Shown: in pieces, positions 1-11,700 of the stretch
Numbering within the stretch: position 1 is the stretch's first letter
How the letters are laid out: each line of letters opens with the position of its first letter
NCBI GenBank assembly: GCA_007922305.1
Contig: ML677358.1
Coordinates: 13,099,343-13,163,342 of the forward strand
DNA length: 64,000 nucleotides
From: Dermatemys mawii
Taxonomy: Eukaryota; Chordata; Testudines; Dermatemydidae
Direction of reading: 5' to 3'
Notes under the pieces: generated by a model
Told to the model about the DNA's origin: nothing
Seen by the model: the letters and a program-made list of their open reading frames with translations, nothing else
The model's database searches: none
Made by a program: the position numbers and the translations under genes

Positions 1-885
1 CTTATCCTCTTGCTTAGAGGAACCTATTACCCTGTCACATCCAACTTTCTGTGAGCAGAGAGGAAAGACAATGATACTTGTTCATCCAAACTTTATCTCA
101 AGCGATCCTTGGATTCAGATATCAAAAATAGGTTTTAATGCTAGCTAAAAAAGTATAGTACTTCCCTAAAGTGCACATAGGTTTTTAAAAACACACATTT
201 CCAGTCATCACAATAATTGTAGCTTAGGTAAATATATTTTGTGATTCATTAGGGTCCTGGTTCAGGAAAGCATCACTATTAACTCAGGAGGCTTTAGCCT
301 GTGCTTAGCTTTAAATAGATGCTCAAGTTCCACTGGGATTTAAGCACCTGCTTAAAGTTAAACACCTGCAGAAGTGCTTTGTTGAATCAGGGCTATAATC
401 CCATTCCAAACTGTAATTTAAAATACTGATGAATTATAGCTGGTCCTGATTTATACAAATTGTTGGTGATTATAGCCAGATCAGACAGATACAGCATACA
501 CATCAGATACCTTTTAACACCACTTTCTTCAAAAGTTGCTGTACGTTCGTATTTCACTATATATTCCCTCGCCATCAAGCCTTATGTAGCATAAACTTCA
601 CTGAAAACTAATGCTCACGGTTATTTTGAAAGAACACTGCATATACTACTGTTTGTTTAGGTAGATGATGCTGGAATCGATTCCCATGCAAAGTGATGGC
701 AACTGCAAATATCACGCACAATATTGTGACAGTAATTGTAATGAAAACTCTCCATTGCTCAAAGCAATATGGCACTCACTTATTCATTCTTGGAGAAGAA
801 CATTCAAGTGACTGTTTTGATAGTTTTTGCATCAGCTAGTCTTGAAAAACATTAAAAGCGAAGCATCAGGAGTAATGCTACTTAC
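1..885 (-). other. ADAMTS2: ADAMTS2 intron (partial, 3' side of window)
   Basis: This intronic sequence follows the donor at 881-885. I looked for the next Cys-rich/spacer exon on the minus strand and found none. Bases 252-400 resemble a short dispersed repeat with mirrored CTTAAG-rich halves, a type seen again at 38318-38412. The rest shows no recognisable feature. Confidence 0.6.
252..400. repeat. Short dispersed repeat, CTTAAG-rich
   Basis: The words GTGCTTAGCTTTAAA, TTTAAGCACCTGCTTAAAG and AAGTGCTTTGTTGAATCAGG resemble a low-complexity dispersed family that recurs in inverted form at 38318-38412. The boundaries are approximate and no target duplication is clear. Confidence 0.35.
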
Positions 886-1019
886 CAAACAATCCCCTCG
901 CACACAGATGCTATACAAATCTTTATATGAGCAGCGGGTTCCATCGTGTACCATTCGTTTCATGTAAACTACGTCACTGGTCTCCTTGGACTCACAGTAC
1001 AAGTGGCACCTTTCTTTAG
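886..1019 (-). CDS. ADAMTS2: ADAMTS2 exon: Cys-rich domain
   Basis: After two bases completing a proline codon it encodes [40 protein letters not shown] and GDCL (44 residues), the conserved Cys-rich domain that follows the first TSP1 repeat. The donor is GTAAGT in phase 0. The next expected residues (KVGCD in the family) are not found in bases 1-885. The acceptor is TCTTCTAG. Thirty bases further upstream in the transcript lies a perfect inverted repeat (1049-1099) derived from a PLE tail, close to where the branch point should be. This is the last ADAMTS2 exon in the window. Confidence 0.95.
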
Positions 1020-1044
1020 CTAGAAGACAAAATGCCCCATGTTT

Positions 1045-1128
1045 TATTAATAAGACGAGGAAGACTTTGAAGGTGCTACAAAGTCTTCCTCGTCTTATTT
1101 ACGGATACAGACTAACACAGCTGCTAAT
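1045..1128 (+). mobile_element. Penelope-like element 3' tail fragment
   Basis: AAGGTGCTACAAAG and ACGGATACAGACTAACACAG are the tail words of the PLE family. They are shared with the copies at 20205-20235 (GAGGTGCCACAAGTACTCC) and 35857-35925 (GTTAGTCTGGATCTGC in reverse). The segment is truncated and lies in the intron just upstream of the exon at 886-1019. Its left half has been replaced by the complement of its right half, making a perfect hairpin. Confidence 0.6.
1049..1099. repeat. Perfect inverted repeat, 21-base arms, 9-base loop
   Basis: The left arm 1049-1069 begins AATAAGACGAGG and ends AGACTTTG. The right arm 1079-1099 is its exact reverse complement, and the loop 1070-1078 is AAGGTGCTA. 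No mismatch occurs in 21 pairs. In the ADAMTS2 transcript this stem ends about 30 bases upstream of the 3' splice site at 1019/1020. Confidence 0.9.
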
Positions 1129-1361
1129 CTTAAACCACATTTTATTGTTAAGCTTGAACACTCATTTGCTCAAGCTACGAATGTCAGTTTGAATGGCAGC
1201 AGTATTAGCTATTAGCCTGCATCATCATTCACACAGAGCCAAGCACACTGTCCACATCCAATAAATGCTAAATTGTTCTTACCATTATTCTAGGAAGGCT
1301 CAGTTGGAAACTGCTGGATAAAAAAGAACCAATGGCTTGTTCTTGGGACTGTATCTTAGGG

Positions 1362-1640
1362 TTTGTCGGCGAGTCTCAGAGCCCAGGTAAACTGACCTCT
1401 TTGGCCAGGTTTCAGAGCCTGACCTCCAGCCTGACTGGGAACATCTCACTGATATTTTTAGCCCTATAGTTCAAGCCCTGCAAACCTAAGGCAGATGATC
1501 CAGGCTTTGAGACTCACTGCTGTGGGCCCTTTCCCGTCCCCAGTGTAGACTTAGTGACTTAGTTGAGTTTACACTGCACACTGAGCCCAGGCTCTGACTC
1601 AGGTTTCAGCCCATGCCCACCTTCTGTCTACACAAAAAAA
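1362..1640. mobile_element. MITE-like DNA element
   Basis: The segment is rich in GAGCCCAGG, CAGCCTGAC and GTGTAGACTTAG / GTCTACAC words, with the inward-facing arrangement typical of a GC-rich non-autonomous hAT family that I associate with turtle genomes. A related copy is at 23765-24000. The ends are approximate. Confidence 0.35.
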
Positions 1641-1984
1641 AAAAAAGATGGAGAGACCAACCCAAGAAAAAGTGGTGGGATGTCATAAAGGAAGATTTGT
1701 TAGCATGTGGTGTTATAGAGGATATGGCATTGAACAGACCATTTGCGAGGAAGAGGACTCATAGAGCTGTCCCCATTTGATGGGATTAACATAATGAAGA
1801 CAACAGCTAGCCCAAATGTGGGGAGATGGAGACCCTAACTTCAGGCAGATCTGCCTAAGTGACTCACTAGAGAAAAGACAGGGTAAGATAAAAATGTGTG
1901 TTACTCTCAGACTATGAATAGCATATATCCACTTCATAAGAGGGTAGTGTATAACCCTGAATGTATTAGAACTGCACTTTATAT

Positions 1985-2200
1985 CATACTTTTATGAATT
2001 TAAGACTTGTCTACACACCAAAGTTGTATCCCTTTAACTATACCGGTATTTAGTTAAATGGCACAGCTCCCCCACCTCCCCCCCTCCCCGTGTGGATGCA
2101 GGTATACTGGCACCTAGAGCCTTATTTCTGTACAGAAAGGGGAATAAGATGGCATAATTATTTCAGTAAAATATCACACTCCTAACTAAACTGATATAAA
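1985..2200. mobile_element. MITE-like DNA element
   Basis: It starts with GACTTGTCTACAC and contains CTATACCGGTATTTAG, GTATACTGGCAC and AGGGGAATAAG in mirrored order, as in small hAT-type elements. The boundaries are uncertain. Confidence 0.3.
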
Positions 2201-3111
2201 AACGGAGCAGACCATTATCTGATCTAACGGTCACTGAAGTCAATGAAAAGAATCCCATTAGCTTCAATGGGCTTTGGGTCAGGCTGTAGAAGAGTATTTC
2301 ATACATTTCTGTGGGCCATGCTGTTCTCCCCCTCTCTATGGAAGAAAATGTACATCTTGAAATGAAGCCATAAAGCTATCTGCATCTGCTCCTCTTAGAA
2401 TCCCAGGTTGCACAAGAACTGAAGAAACAACTGAAGCCATAGTGAAAATTGTTTAGGGGAGCAAGTCAGACAAATGAACTACATGGGCATTTTGCCATCA
2501 ACTCCTCGTTCCCATCAACTCTCAAGTTTAATGCATTATGACTGACCTTAAGAAGAGCCTTTCCTCTATTGGGATCTGAGAAACCAGATGCAGCCAACTT
2601 TGGCAAAAAAATGATGCTCTGGCAGCTGGGCTCCTTATTATCCATTCTTTGCTGAGGCCAAAATTTGAAAACTTGGCTGCCTGTTAGGACTCTTAATACA
2701 TACTAAAGAATTGACCTAAATGTCCTGATTTTAAAGATGCATGGCAGCTCCCATTGACTGTCAAAGTTTGAACTTTGTTTTTTTATCTACCTCCTCATGT
2801 TTTCAATACATTAAGGTAACAAACTAACAACCCGTTCCTGTGTCTGTATCAATGGTTGGCACCTTTGCCGATGGCACAAGCAGAGGGGCCAGGGATTGAA
2901 CCAGTGTGGAAAGTAGAACTGTCTGTTCACCCCAAGAGGGGCTCTCTCCTACACTAGGTTGATGCACACTGGTAAGGGGACCCGGGGAAGCCTGCAGTCT
3001 TAATGACCATGTGGCACCTCATTGGCAGACAATGAATTCCTGCCCCCAAAGCTGTCAGACTGGGACTAAATTTGCTAAGAGACCATTAGAGCAAGATGAG
3101 GAATTACTAAC

Positions 3112-3287
3112 GATCAAGATGCTCAAATGGGAGCCAGTGGTGTTTCGTATTCTGATATTCAAAGTAAGGATCCCATTGGCTACACTGCTCCTCTCTGAAA
3201 TCATCCAACTCCTCGGGACAATCTTGAGTGTTGCAAAGCTGGAACTCATAGGTTGGCCCCATGCATGTACGGCCTCCATTAGCTGGG
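3112..3287 (-). CDS. ADAMTS2: ADAMTS2 exon: TSP1 repeat end and start of Cys-rich domain
   Basis: It encodes [40 protein letters not shown] and [18 protein letters not shown], flanked by split codons for tyrosine and proline. It completes the first TSP1 repeat (cysteines of RTC, LC, DC) and starts the Cys-rich domain with [10 protein letters not shown] and HHWLPFEH. The acceptor is ATTCACAG. The donor GTTAGT is weaker than the others. The intron before it is only 660 bases and is largely filled by a MITE. Confidence 0.95.
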
Positions 3288-3424
3288 CTGTGAATAAGAA
3301 AGGAAAAAAATGGTTAACTATAAGCACTAATGAGAGAAGCAAGGGTTTTTGTTTTTTACCAATCCCTTAGGGACTGTTTCAACTTCCATTCATGTTAATA
3401 ATACAATAACGCTTTCAAGACCTC

Positions 3425-3545
3425 TGTAATGTATTGTACTGTTATAACCAGCTTCACAGATGGGTATACTGAGGTACAGAGAAGACAAAGGAGCTAGCCC
3501 TGGGCAAAAAGTGGGTCAGCAGAAATTTTCGCAAAAATAATCCAG
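3425..3545 (+). mobile_element. MIR-type SINE fragment
   Basis: The order CACAGATGGGTATACTGAGG, TACAGAGAAGACAAAGGAGC, GGGCAAAAAGTGGGTC follows the MIR core-to-tail consensus (CAGATGAGGAAACTGAGGC ... GCCCAAGGTC). It is highly diverged and therefore old. Confidence 0.5.
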
Positions 3546-3560
3546 GAATTTGGATTCTCT

Positions 3561-3834
3561 GGCTACGTCTACACTCCTGGTGGCATGCAGTACACTCCAC
3601 AGTGTAACTACTCACCACAGTGGAAGGTTCCAGCTCCCCACTGCTGGAGCCTTTCACTACAAATAGCACTGTAGATGTGGCAGGTACTGCTAGGACATTT
3701 AGAGAGCGGAGTAGGGTGCACATCAGGCTCTCTACTCACCTAAGCTGTGTCTCACCATCTATATTGATATTTATACCCATGGTAGCTGTGCATGCAGTGT
3801 ATGCCCTCTACACACCTCCGTAAGCGTAGACATA
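3561..3834. mobile_element. MITE with GGCTACGTCTACAC termini
   Basis: The left end GGCTACGTCTACAC is mirrored by GTAAGCGTAGACATAC at the right end. Inner words GGCATGCAGTACACTCC and TGCATGCAGTGTATGCC are also mirrored. I infer a non-autonomous DNA transposon of the turtle GTCTACAC group. Confidence 0.5.
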
Positions 3835-3947
3835 CTGTTTTTAACCTGCACTATACGATAGTCCTTGGTGCATTACTTTTTCAGTAAATTAACAGGAATT
3901 CCCCCAAAATCATATAAGAAAAAAACCCTGGGGTATGTAGAACTTAC

Positions 3948-4093
<146 letters not shown>

Positions 4094-4675
4094 CTAAAAG
4101 AGAATATTGAAAAGGTTAAATATTGTGTAGCCATCATCTTGATACATTTGAACACATATTCTGAGTAGTGCGTACCATTATGCTCAATGAAAACTGAACA
4201 TAATACCCAAGTTTCATTTATAGGCCTAGGTTATGAATTTCTTCACTTCTCCAGAAGATAAGAATGAATCCCCACTGTCCTGATGTGCCTACAGCCCCAA
4301 TCCTGCAAACACACCCATATTTAACTCTACCTAAGCAAATAAAACTAAGCATGTGCATAAGATACTGCAGGATAAGGACCTGAGTGTGCACCACTGACTT
4401 CTATTGTGTGGAATGTCAAACCTCCACCAGAGTTTTATGACTCCAAGAATAACTTTACAAAAATTAACAGTCTCTCATTTAGTATAAATGGTAGAGACTT
4501 AAGCTTTTGGAACCAAAGATACTAAGTGCTCTCTCTCATACCACATGCATTCAGTTTAACCGGCAATAATGAGGATTCTTTTTACAACATACAGTTTCAC
4601 TATAGCACATGAAATACTGTGTACCGAGTACTGTGTACATTGTGCTGAAAGCTTTAAGGAGCACAATTACTGTCA

Positions 4676-4985
4676 GAGTATGTCTACGTCTTCGAGCCAG
4701 GGGTGTGATTACTAACTTCAGGAGACACGTCCATGATCGCTCTGATGGAGCTAGCACTCCAAAAATAGAGCATAGCCATAGCAGTGGAAGCATCAGGAGG
4801 GGCTAGCTGCCCCAAGTGTGATCCTGTTCGAGACCATGGACACATACCCAGGGCTGATACCCCTCCCATTGCTCATCTTGCTATGTTTACACTCTATTTT
4901 TAGCACATTAGCTTGGATCAGAGTTAGTGTGGGTATGTCTCTTCAAGCTGGGAATCACACAGCCAGCTTGACATGCAGACACACT
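4676..4985. mobile_element. MITE with long mirrored ends
   Basis: The left part reads GTATGTCTACGTCTTCGAG, GGGGTGTGATTAC, GATGGAGCTAGCACTCC, AAAAATAGAG. The right part reads CTCTATTTTTAGCAC, TTGGATCAGAGTTAGTG, GGGTATGTCTC, GGGAATCACAC in inverted order. This matches a non-autonomous DNA transposon design that I know as common in turtle genomes. Confidence 0.55.
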
Positions 4986-5039
4986 AGAAAAGAAATGGCA
5001 TTAAATGAACAATACTTAGCATTCTATACGTTCAATGCG

Positions 5040-5220
5040 CTGTAACAGACATTAACTAATTAATCCTGACAATAATCCCACAAGGCAGGTAGGTATTATT
5101 ACCCCAAAGTACAGGTGGGAAAAGAGTGAAATGACTCACCTAAAATCACACTGTGAATCAGTGGCAGGGCCAGGATTAGAACTCTGTACCACCTTACTCC
5201 CAATCTCGTGTACATTCTTT
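5040..5220 (+). mobile_element. MIR-type SINE fragment
   Basis: TTAATCCTGACAATAATCCC, AAGGCAGGTAGGTATTATTA, CAGTGGCAGGGCCAGGATTA and GAACTCTGTACC follow the MIR consensus from core to tail. It is old and diverged. Confidence 0.55.
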
Positions 5221-5445
5221 TAGACAACACTTAAAATCATGCAAAGTTTTTCATGGTGAGATCATTAAATCACAAAACACTCTTCCAAAGGAAGTAGTGA
5301 AAGCCCCATCCATGCAGAAGTTCAAAACAAAACTCGACAAAACTTAAGGAAAAACATAGAGGAGAACAATTCTTGATAATCATACCTTAGAGTAACTAAT
5401 GTCTGACCTAAAAGGTTTTCTCCATCTCTATGGCTATGTCTACAC

Positions 5446-5742
5446 CAGAGGTCGGCAACCTATCAGAAGTGATGTGCCGCGTCCTCATTTATTCACTCTA
5501 ATTTAAGGTTCCGCGTGCCAGTAATACATTTTAGCATTTTTAGACAGTCTTTTTCTACAAGTCTTTAATATATAACTAAACTATTGTATGCAAAGTAAAT
5601 AAGGGTTTTAAAATGTTTAAGAAGCTTCATTGAAAAGTAAATTAAAATGCAGAACCCTCCCCCACCCCAGACCAGTGGCCAGGACCCAGGCAGTGTGAAT
5701 GCCACTGAAATTCAGCTCGCGTGCCACAGGTTGCCTACCCCG
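5446..5742. mobile_element. Non-autonomous hAT element with 8-bp target duplication
   Basis: The element begins CAGAGGTCGGCAACCT and ends AGGTTGCCTACCCCG, imperfect terminal inverted repeats. It is flanked on both sides by the identical octamer GTCTACAC (5438-5445 and 5743-5750), the target duplication length of hAT transposases. It carries no transposase. The target site lies inside another MITE (TGGCTATGTCTACAC ... CATACACCATTTTTAGTGGC), so the insertions are nested. Confidence 0.8.
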
Positions 5743-5824
5743 GTCTACACCATACACCATTTTTAGTGGCATGTAGCTTACGTGCGGCTAACTACAAGCC
5801 ACAGTGAAAAGCACACCATATCCA

Positions 5825-6020
5825 CAGGACACATGTCAGAAATGGTGTTCCTAGCCTCTGTTTGTCAGAGGGTGGAGATGGATGACAGGAAAGAGATCAC
5901 TTGATTATTACCTGTTAGGTTCACTCACTCCGGGGCACCTGGCATTGGCCACTGTCAGTAGATAGGATACTGGGCTGGATGGACCTTTGGTCTGACCTAG
6001 TACAGCCTCTCTTATGTTCT
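5825..6020 (+). mobile_element. CR1 LINE 3' end
   Basis: GGGGCACCTGGCATTGGCCA, GGATACTGGGCTGGATGGAC, CTTTGGTCTGACCTAGTA and the terminal octamer-like TTCTTATGTTCTTATG are the 3' untranslated end of CR1-type LINEs of reptiles and birds. It is 5' truncated, as is usual. Confidence 0.75.
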
Positions 6021-8364
6021 TATGTAAACACCAAAAAGTTTTCACCTTTTCAACTTTCTCCCCTCCCTCTTCAATGAGACCCCCTTAATACTTCAGGGCC
6101 AAATTCTCCAGTCCTTAAGAAAGATTCCCATTGAAGTGAATGGGAGTTTTTCCTCAGTTAAGGACAGCAAAAGTTGGAGCTTACTTTTCATCATTCCTAT
6201 AAAGGTCACGCTGATGAAATGTGGGTACTAAAAGATATTTTAGAACCAGTAATTATTTTACTCAGTTTGTCTGTTTTAACAGTTCCTGTCAGTGTGAGAG
6301 GCCTCGTTCTCACACAGATGGCCATAACAACAAGTGCAATCATTCGCTTACTTTTCTTCTCATTCAAGTCAACAACAACATTTTACACAGCTTAACAAGC
6401 CTGAGAATTCAAGAATTTGGCAGCCAGCATAAGCAGAGCATATGGCCACATGCATGCTGCCAACAAAAACAGAAAGAGAAGATTTAGAACACAAAAGCTT
6501 CCTTAAAGTGTAGCATGATTAGGGCTCAGGAAGACTAATTTTTAGAAGTGATGGACAATCATCAATAAAGTAAATAAAAAGGGGAATAATTAGTAACATT
6601 GTGACATGATGTATTTTACTGATTTGCTGAATTGTTTAGTGACTTTCAATCTCTATTCAGATTATTTATTGTGTCAGTAATTTGGTTAGACAACAGCTCA
6701 CAAAAAAAAAGAAGAAACTGGGTTTAAGATGTTGATTCTCTATCATGACTGTAAAATACTATGTTAAAACATAATTAAAGAATCACATTCATTCCAGAGG
6801 AGCATGAGAGTCAGTAAGGGCCAGATTCCAACACCCTTATTAACATCAAGCAGTAACTGGACAATATCATTAATCTCTACTATTCATATTTGATCCTCTA
6901 TGCTAAATGCCTTATGTCAAAGCAAAACTGGGGCACTGGACTATATGTATATGGGGCCCTAACACAGGTAAACGCTACCTAACAAAACCCAAATCGCTGC
7001 TCCTCAGGGCTCTCATCTAAAGACATGAATACAGATCACAATGAATCTAAGAAACAAAGAGTAGCATGTACACATTATTGCTGAAAAGCTTTATGAAGGA
7101 GGTGGGTTACCCACAAAAGCCATTTATGGTGAATTTTCTCTGGCCTCATGTCATGAATGCTAACTCTCTCATGCTTCATAAGAATTTGAAAGTTCAGTGC
7201 TACACCCTTCTCAGATCCCTAGTGATGCCAAGATGGAGGTGTGGACAACAGTTGAAGGGTGGCTGGGGCCTGCGTGGAAGCGTGCATCAGGCTATCAGTC
7301 CACATTTCAACCTTGTTTGAGAGAAGATGACATTCAATATTTCCTGATCTGCAATTATCTAAAAAGCCTTCTCTCATCATCAAAGCTTTGAACTATCAGG
7401 TGTAATTTACCCATTATTCTGACTCTCACAGCCTATATGAGATCAACTGCATATTTACAGCTTACTATGTAATAATCTAGTGCTTGAACTCAGGGGGCAG
7501 AGGAGAGGGGAGGGAAAAGTGACGCAGCACTCCCCCGAAAAGCAATGCCATAGTTTAAGCTTTTCCCTGTTTTTTTCAGCCAGAAGCAGGGGAAAGGGTA
7601 GTAGGATGCAGCCACTATGAAATTCACCCCTCTGAAGTACTGACAAGGCTCACAAAATGGTGAGTTAATAGCAGTGAAGCACTGTTGGTGCTGTTGCTCA
7701 AGGGAAAGACGCTGTCTCCATTTTCCCCAGAGCAGTTAGTCCTCTGTTGATTGCCAGTCTCCACATGGTAAACATGGAAGCTGAAGTTTAGCCATCAAGA
7801 AATATGCAAAATGAGTCATTTCCAGCTCTGCCAATTCTTGTTTTGGATTGAAAGGAGAAGGGTTTGCAGGGGGAGCTTGCACAGCTGAACAAGATCGGTA
7901 ACAGAATCCAGCACGGCATTACTTTTGCAAGGGGAAGGAGCGTGAGGATGTAAAATATAAATAGCTTGATCTGCAGTGTAATGAAGGAACCTGGATTCTT
8001 TCCTTCCCACCATTAACTCAGTTAACTTCTTAATCAGCTGGAGAAAGGTCAATTGGAACTTCTATTCCTAGCAAAAACAGAGGTTTTAATTTTAATTATG
8101 TAACTGACATTAAAGCACAAATAGTTTTTTTGGTAAGAAGGAAAAAAAGGGAGAGGAAACGTAAACTGTTTTCTGAGTGGAAGAGGCGACAACTCTGCTC
8201 GTAGTTCGCCACTTTTTCTGGCAGAAGGGATAGTCAAAAACAAGTGCAATTTCTGAGAGAGGAAGTTTAAATCTATTACAGTAAAAGGTTCCACAGCTGA
8301 TTTCAGCTGTTCTTTGAAGCAAAAAGTGTACATGCCAAGAAGGAGGCCAGTGTATTGCTAAGAT

Positions 8365-8700
8365 AGCAGTTCTCAGTAAGGGATCCGCAGCCCCCTGGGG
8401 GTCCACAAGAAGGTTTCAGGGGGTCCAACAAACAGGGCTGGCATTAGACTCATTGGGGCCCAGGGGAGAAAGTCCACGCTGCCCTCACTCTACCACTGGG
8501 GCTGAAGTCAAAACCTGAGCAGCTTCGCTTTGCAGGGGGCCCTGTGGCATGGAGCCCCAGGCAATTGCCCTGCTCGCTTTCCCATAACGCCAGCCCTGGC
8601 TTTTATATGGAGAAAAACAGTTGTTGTGGCACAGGTGGGCCGTGGAGTTTTCTTAGCTTGTTGGGAGGGCCCCAGAAAGGAAAAAGGTCAAGAACTCCTG
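8365..8700. mobile_element. hAT-type element containing an inner element
   Basis: The outer ends are AGCAGTTCTCAGTAAGGGAT and GGTCAAGAACTCCTG. Inside, GGGGTCCACAAGAAGG and GGCACAGGTGGGCCGTGGAG belong to a known turtle repeat type. An inner unit 8433-8598 starts CAGGGCTGGCATTAG and ends ACGCCAGCCCTG, a near-perfect terminal inverted repeat, so one DNA element has inserted into the other. I could not fix the target duplication of either. Confidence 0.5.
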
Positions 8701-11700
8701 TTCTAAGGGACACAGGCATTTCCAAATTAATCTGTAAGAAATAGCTGGTAAACCTTCTTTCTGTGTCCAGTCCTAAGTTATAAGAGACAGGAATTGCTTG
8801 TTCTGTTTAGGGCACATACCTGATTTTCAGTCCAAACATTTGTAAGATAGTCCCAAACTGTGCTTCTCAATCTCTTCCATGCAGTGCTGAGATTCTACCA
8901 TGGAGAGATTTATTTAGACTTCCCCATCATGGCAGAGCACTGCAGGTCTGGGCCAACCTGTTCCATCCATTGAAGCATATTTAGTGGTGAGGTTGTCCTA
9001 TAACAATGGCCTCTGCAAGCCAATAAAAGTTTCTTTGAGTGGCGAGTCAAGTATTCTCTCAGTCTGTGGTGACTAACTTACAGTATCTGTCTCCTGGAGA
9101 AGTGGAAATCTGCTTTCTCACTGGGACACTATCTGGACTGCCTCAATTGCGGATCAGCCTCCTCAAAATACTTTTTTCTTGGTCAATTTTTTTACAGTAT
9201 CTTTTAATTTCAATATTTAATCATTTTCTTGCTTTTATGAAGGAGGGGGGAAAGGTCAGCTTCTTGTTAAAATGGTGCAAGAAAGGAAAATAGCTGCTAG
9301 GTCAATTGTGTACTTGGATCTTTGGTTTGTGTGTCAAAATTCAAGAATAATGTCATTGCCACTGAAAGAGACGAGGGTTCTTACCTCTCTAACAACAAAA
9401 GAAAAGAATGCCAGGTAGCATAAACCTTCGCACTACTCTCTGTAGAAAGCAGATGGATTGTAGCATGGAATCTCCTTGTATGAATGCTCTTATTTCTTGT
9501 TTCTTTCTCATGGGGAAGGGTTAGCTGCCTCAGCCAAAGCAAATTTCTCAACCAAAAAGTACTAGTTTAAAAAACCTCCCAACAGATTTACAATCAGTTG
9601 GAGAAGCCTGAGGCTAACAGCAGGGCTAAGAGAATCAGATACAAGTAAATAAATCATCAGCTGGAAAGCATATGCTTTTTTAGGTCAAAGTGCATTAAGA
9701 AGATTTAAGCTTTGTATAGTTGCTCCTTATCTGCAGATCTTGCAATGCAATTTATGCAATATATTCAGCTTCATATTAAGGCTCCTATCCCACAAGGATT
9801 TGTGCTCATGCTTCACTTTACACATGGGAGTAGTCTCAGGAAAGCTAACGGGACTGCTCAGATTGCATAGTATTAAAGTGCATGTGTAAATCCTCGCAAG
9901 ATCAAAGTTGTTTAAAAAGCAGTATAGGGCCAGATTCTGCAATTCCTCCTTGCTCAGAACTCCCTCTCAATGCTGGTAAAAATTAGATTTTGCTGCAATG
10001 CAAAACAATATACAAGTTTTCCATAAAATGTAACAAAAAATTAATATTTTGCATGACAAAAGGCAGGGTTTTTCACAGTAATATTTCCTTTTCCACCTGG
10101 GAAGAAGGAAGCCAGGAACATATTTTGTAATTTCATCACTAAAAAGAGTGAATTGTCAGCTGCTGCAAATGAACAAAATACAATGGGTTACACATTTCTC
10201 CATTTGCCCAATGGAAATCCATTTGAAAGTGCTGGAAGTGGCAAAAACTAACTCTTTAGAGTAATTATTTCCAATAATTCCTACAAGTATATGGAACTTC
10301 AAATGGAAATATTTGAAGATAAACTGATAGGCAAAAGACTGCTGGTAGAAACTATGGATGAGTTTTGGTAAATCTTGCTGGATCAGACAAATAGGTAAGA
10401 CAGAAAATTTAACAGTTTGTCCTCCTTTCACTACTTAATCTCAGAACTCTGACTAATATATGGGCTGGGAATTCAGAACAAAGATTATTATGTTGCTGTA
10501 CAACATCTGCTGAAAATGTTCTAGTTATCTTGTCTGTATTGTAGGTGGTCTTGGTCACCTGACAGTTCCTTCGATGAAGGAGAGGACAGGCTAGATTAGA
10601 TTCTGTTCAGTAACATCGACTGAGGTTAGAAAAGTTCAGAGAGCAGCTATCAATATTCTGCAGGCAACACTCTGGTGAAAATCTTTGTCTCTTAAGTCTG
10701 GTTAGTCTCCAAAGCAACATTACAACCATTTCTGGCATTCAGTTCCTTCGACCACTGCAAAGCCAGAATGTTTTCATGACACACAAGTAGTGTTTAGATT
10801 GGCCCACTTTAAAATGGGCAGTGGGAATTAATGCTGAGAGCTGCAAATCTCAGAAATGGAAAACAAATGGATCTTTCTGAATCAACAACTTCAGTTGATT
10901 ATTTATGGTTGTTCTTTTTGTGCCTGACATTATTTCAAAGAAAATATATGTGGACAAAATTTCAAGCTATTTTCCTCTTTCTCAGACTGATCAGGTAGTA
11001 AGGAATGTGGGACCTTCCATTTCATATAAAAGGAAATTGCAAAGGTAGGGCTTGTACACATCTCTCTGCTGTGTGAATGGTACAATCACACCCTCATAAC
11101 ATAATCTATTATATAAAAGAGATCTTTGATTGGTTCAAAGTGGGCGATGACAGTGCATGCATCAGAAGAGAGGCACAAAAATAGAGGGCAAAGAGGCAAG
11201 GAAAAGATGGCAGGGAGTTTATCTGATTTGCCTGTATTCAGAACCAACAAGTACCATCACTTTCCTGAAAAATATATTGTTCATATTTAGAGCCAGCAAA
11301 TTCAAATTTAATGACACTTTGAAACACATGCTATTGTGAAGAAAGGTTCAGCTCAGTCTTTTGAATATTAGTTAATGTATTTTTAATTGTATATAATTTT
11401 ATAAGGATCTCTTGCAAGAATACAAAATGTTTACCAAAAAAATCTGGAACAGTGTCCTTAGGGATAAGATGTTTATAATTCTATTATCTGCAAAAGCCTG
11501 AAACTATGCAAAAACTCTCTTGCATTTCCCCTGAACTATAAAAATAGCCAATTTATACAGTTAGCTGTCAAAATTTTCTCTGGTCTGAAACTCAGTATGC
11601 AACATCTCAGCTGAGGTATATAAAATCCTGAAGATCTTTGTTTATAATGTAAACACTGGCTGATCCTTAACTATATGGTTACAAGCGCAAGGCTATTATA

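Larger units (their letters stand above)
1020..3111 (-). other. ADAMTS2: ADAMTS2 intron, 2.1 kb
   Basis: It holds a PLE tail with a perfect hairpin (1045-1128) and two MITE-like segments (about 1362-1640 and 1985-2200). It also has an A-rich run at 1632-1646 and a short palindromic piece near 2218-2290. No exon was seen in 2300-3111. Confidence 0.7.
3288..3947 (-). other. ADAMTS2: ADAMTS2 intron, 660 bases
   Basis: This is the shortest intron in the window. A MIR fragment (3425-3545) and a MITE-like element (3561-3834) together fill about 60% of it. Confidence 0.85.

Noticed and set aside
1..885. Next ADAMTS2 Cys-rich/spacer exon
   Set aside because: I searched by eye for the KVGCD / KCGVCGGDNSHC region in reverse complement and did not find it.
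3055..3342. 95-codon minus-strand frame over the exon at 3112-3287
   Set aside because: It is read in a different frame from the true ADAMTS2 exon, which gives PANGGRTC...HHWLPFEH.
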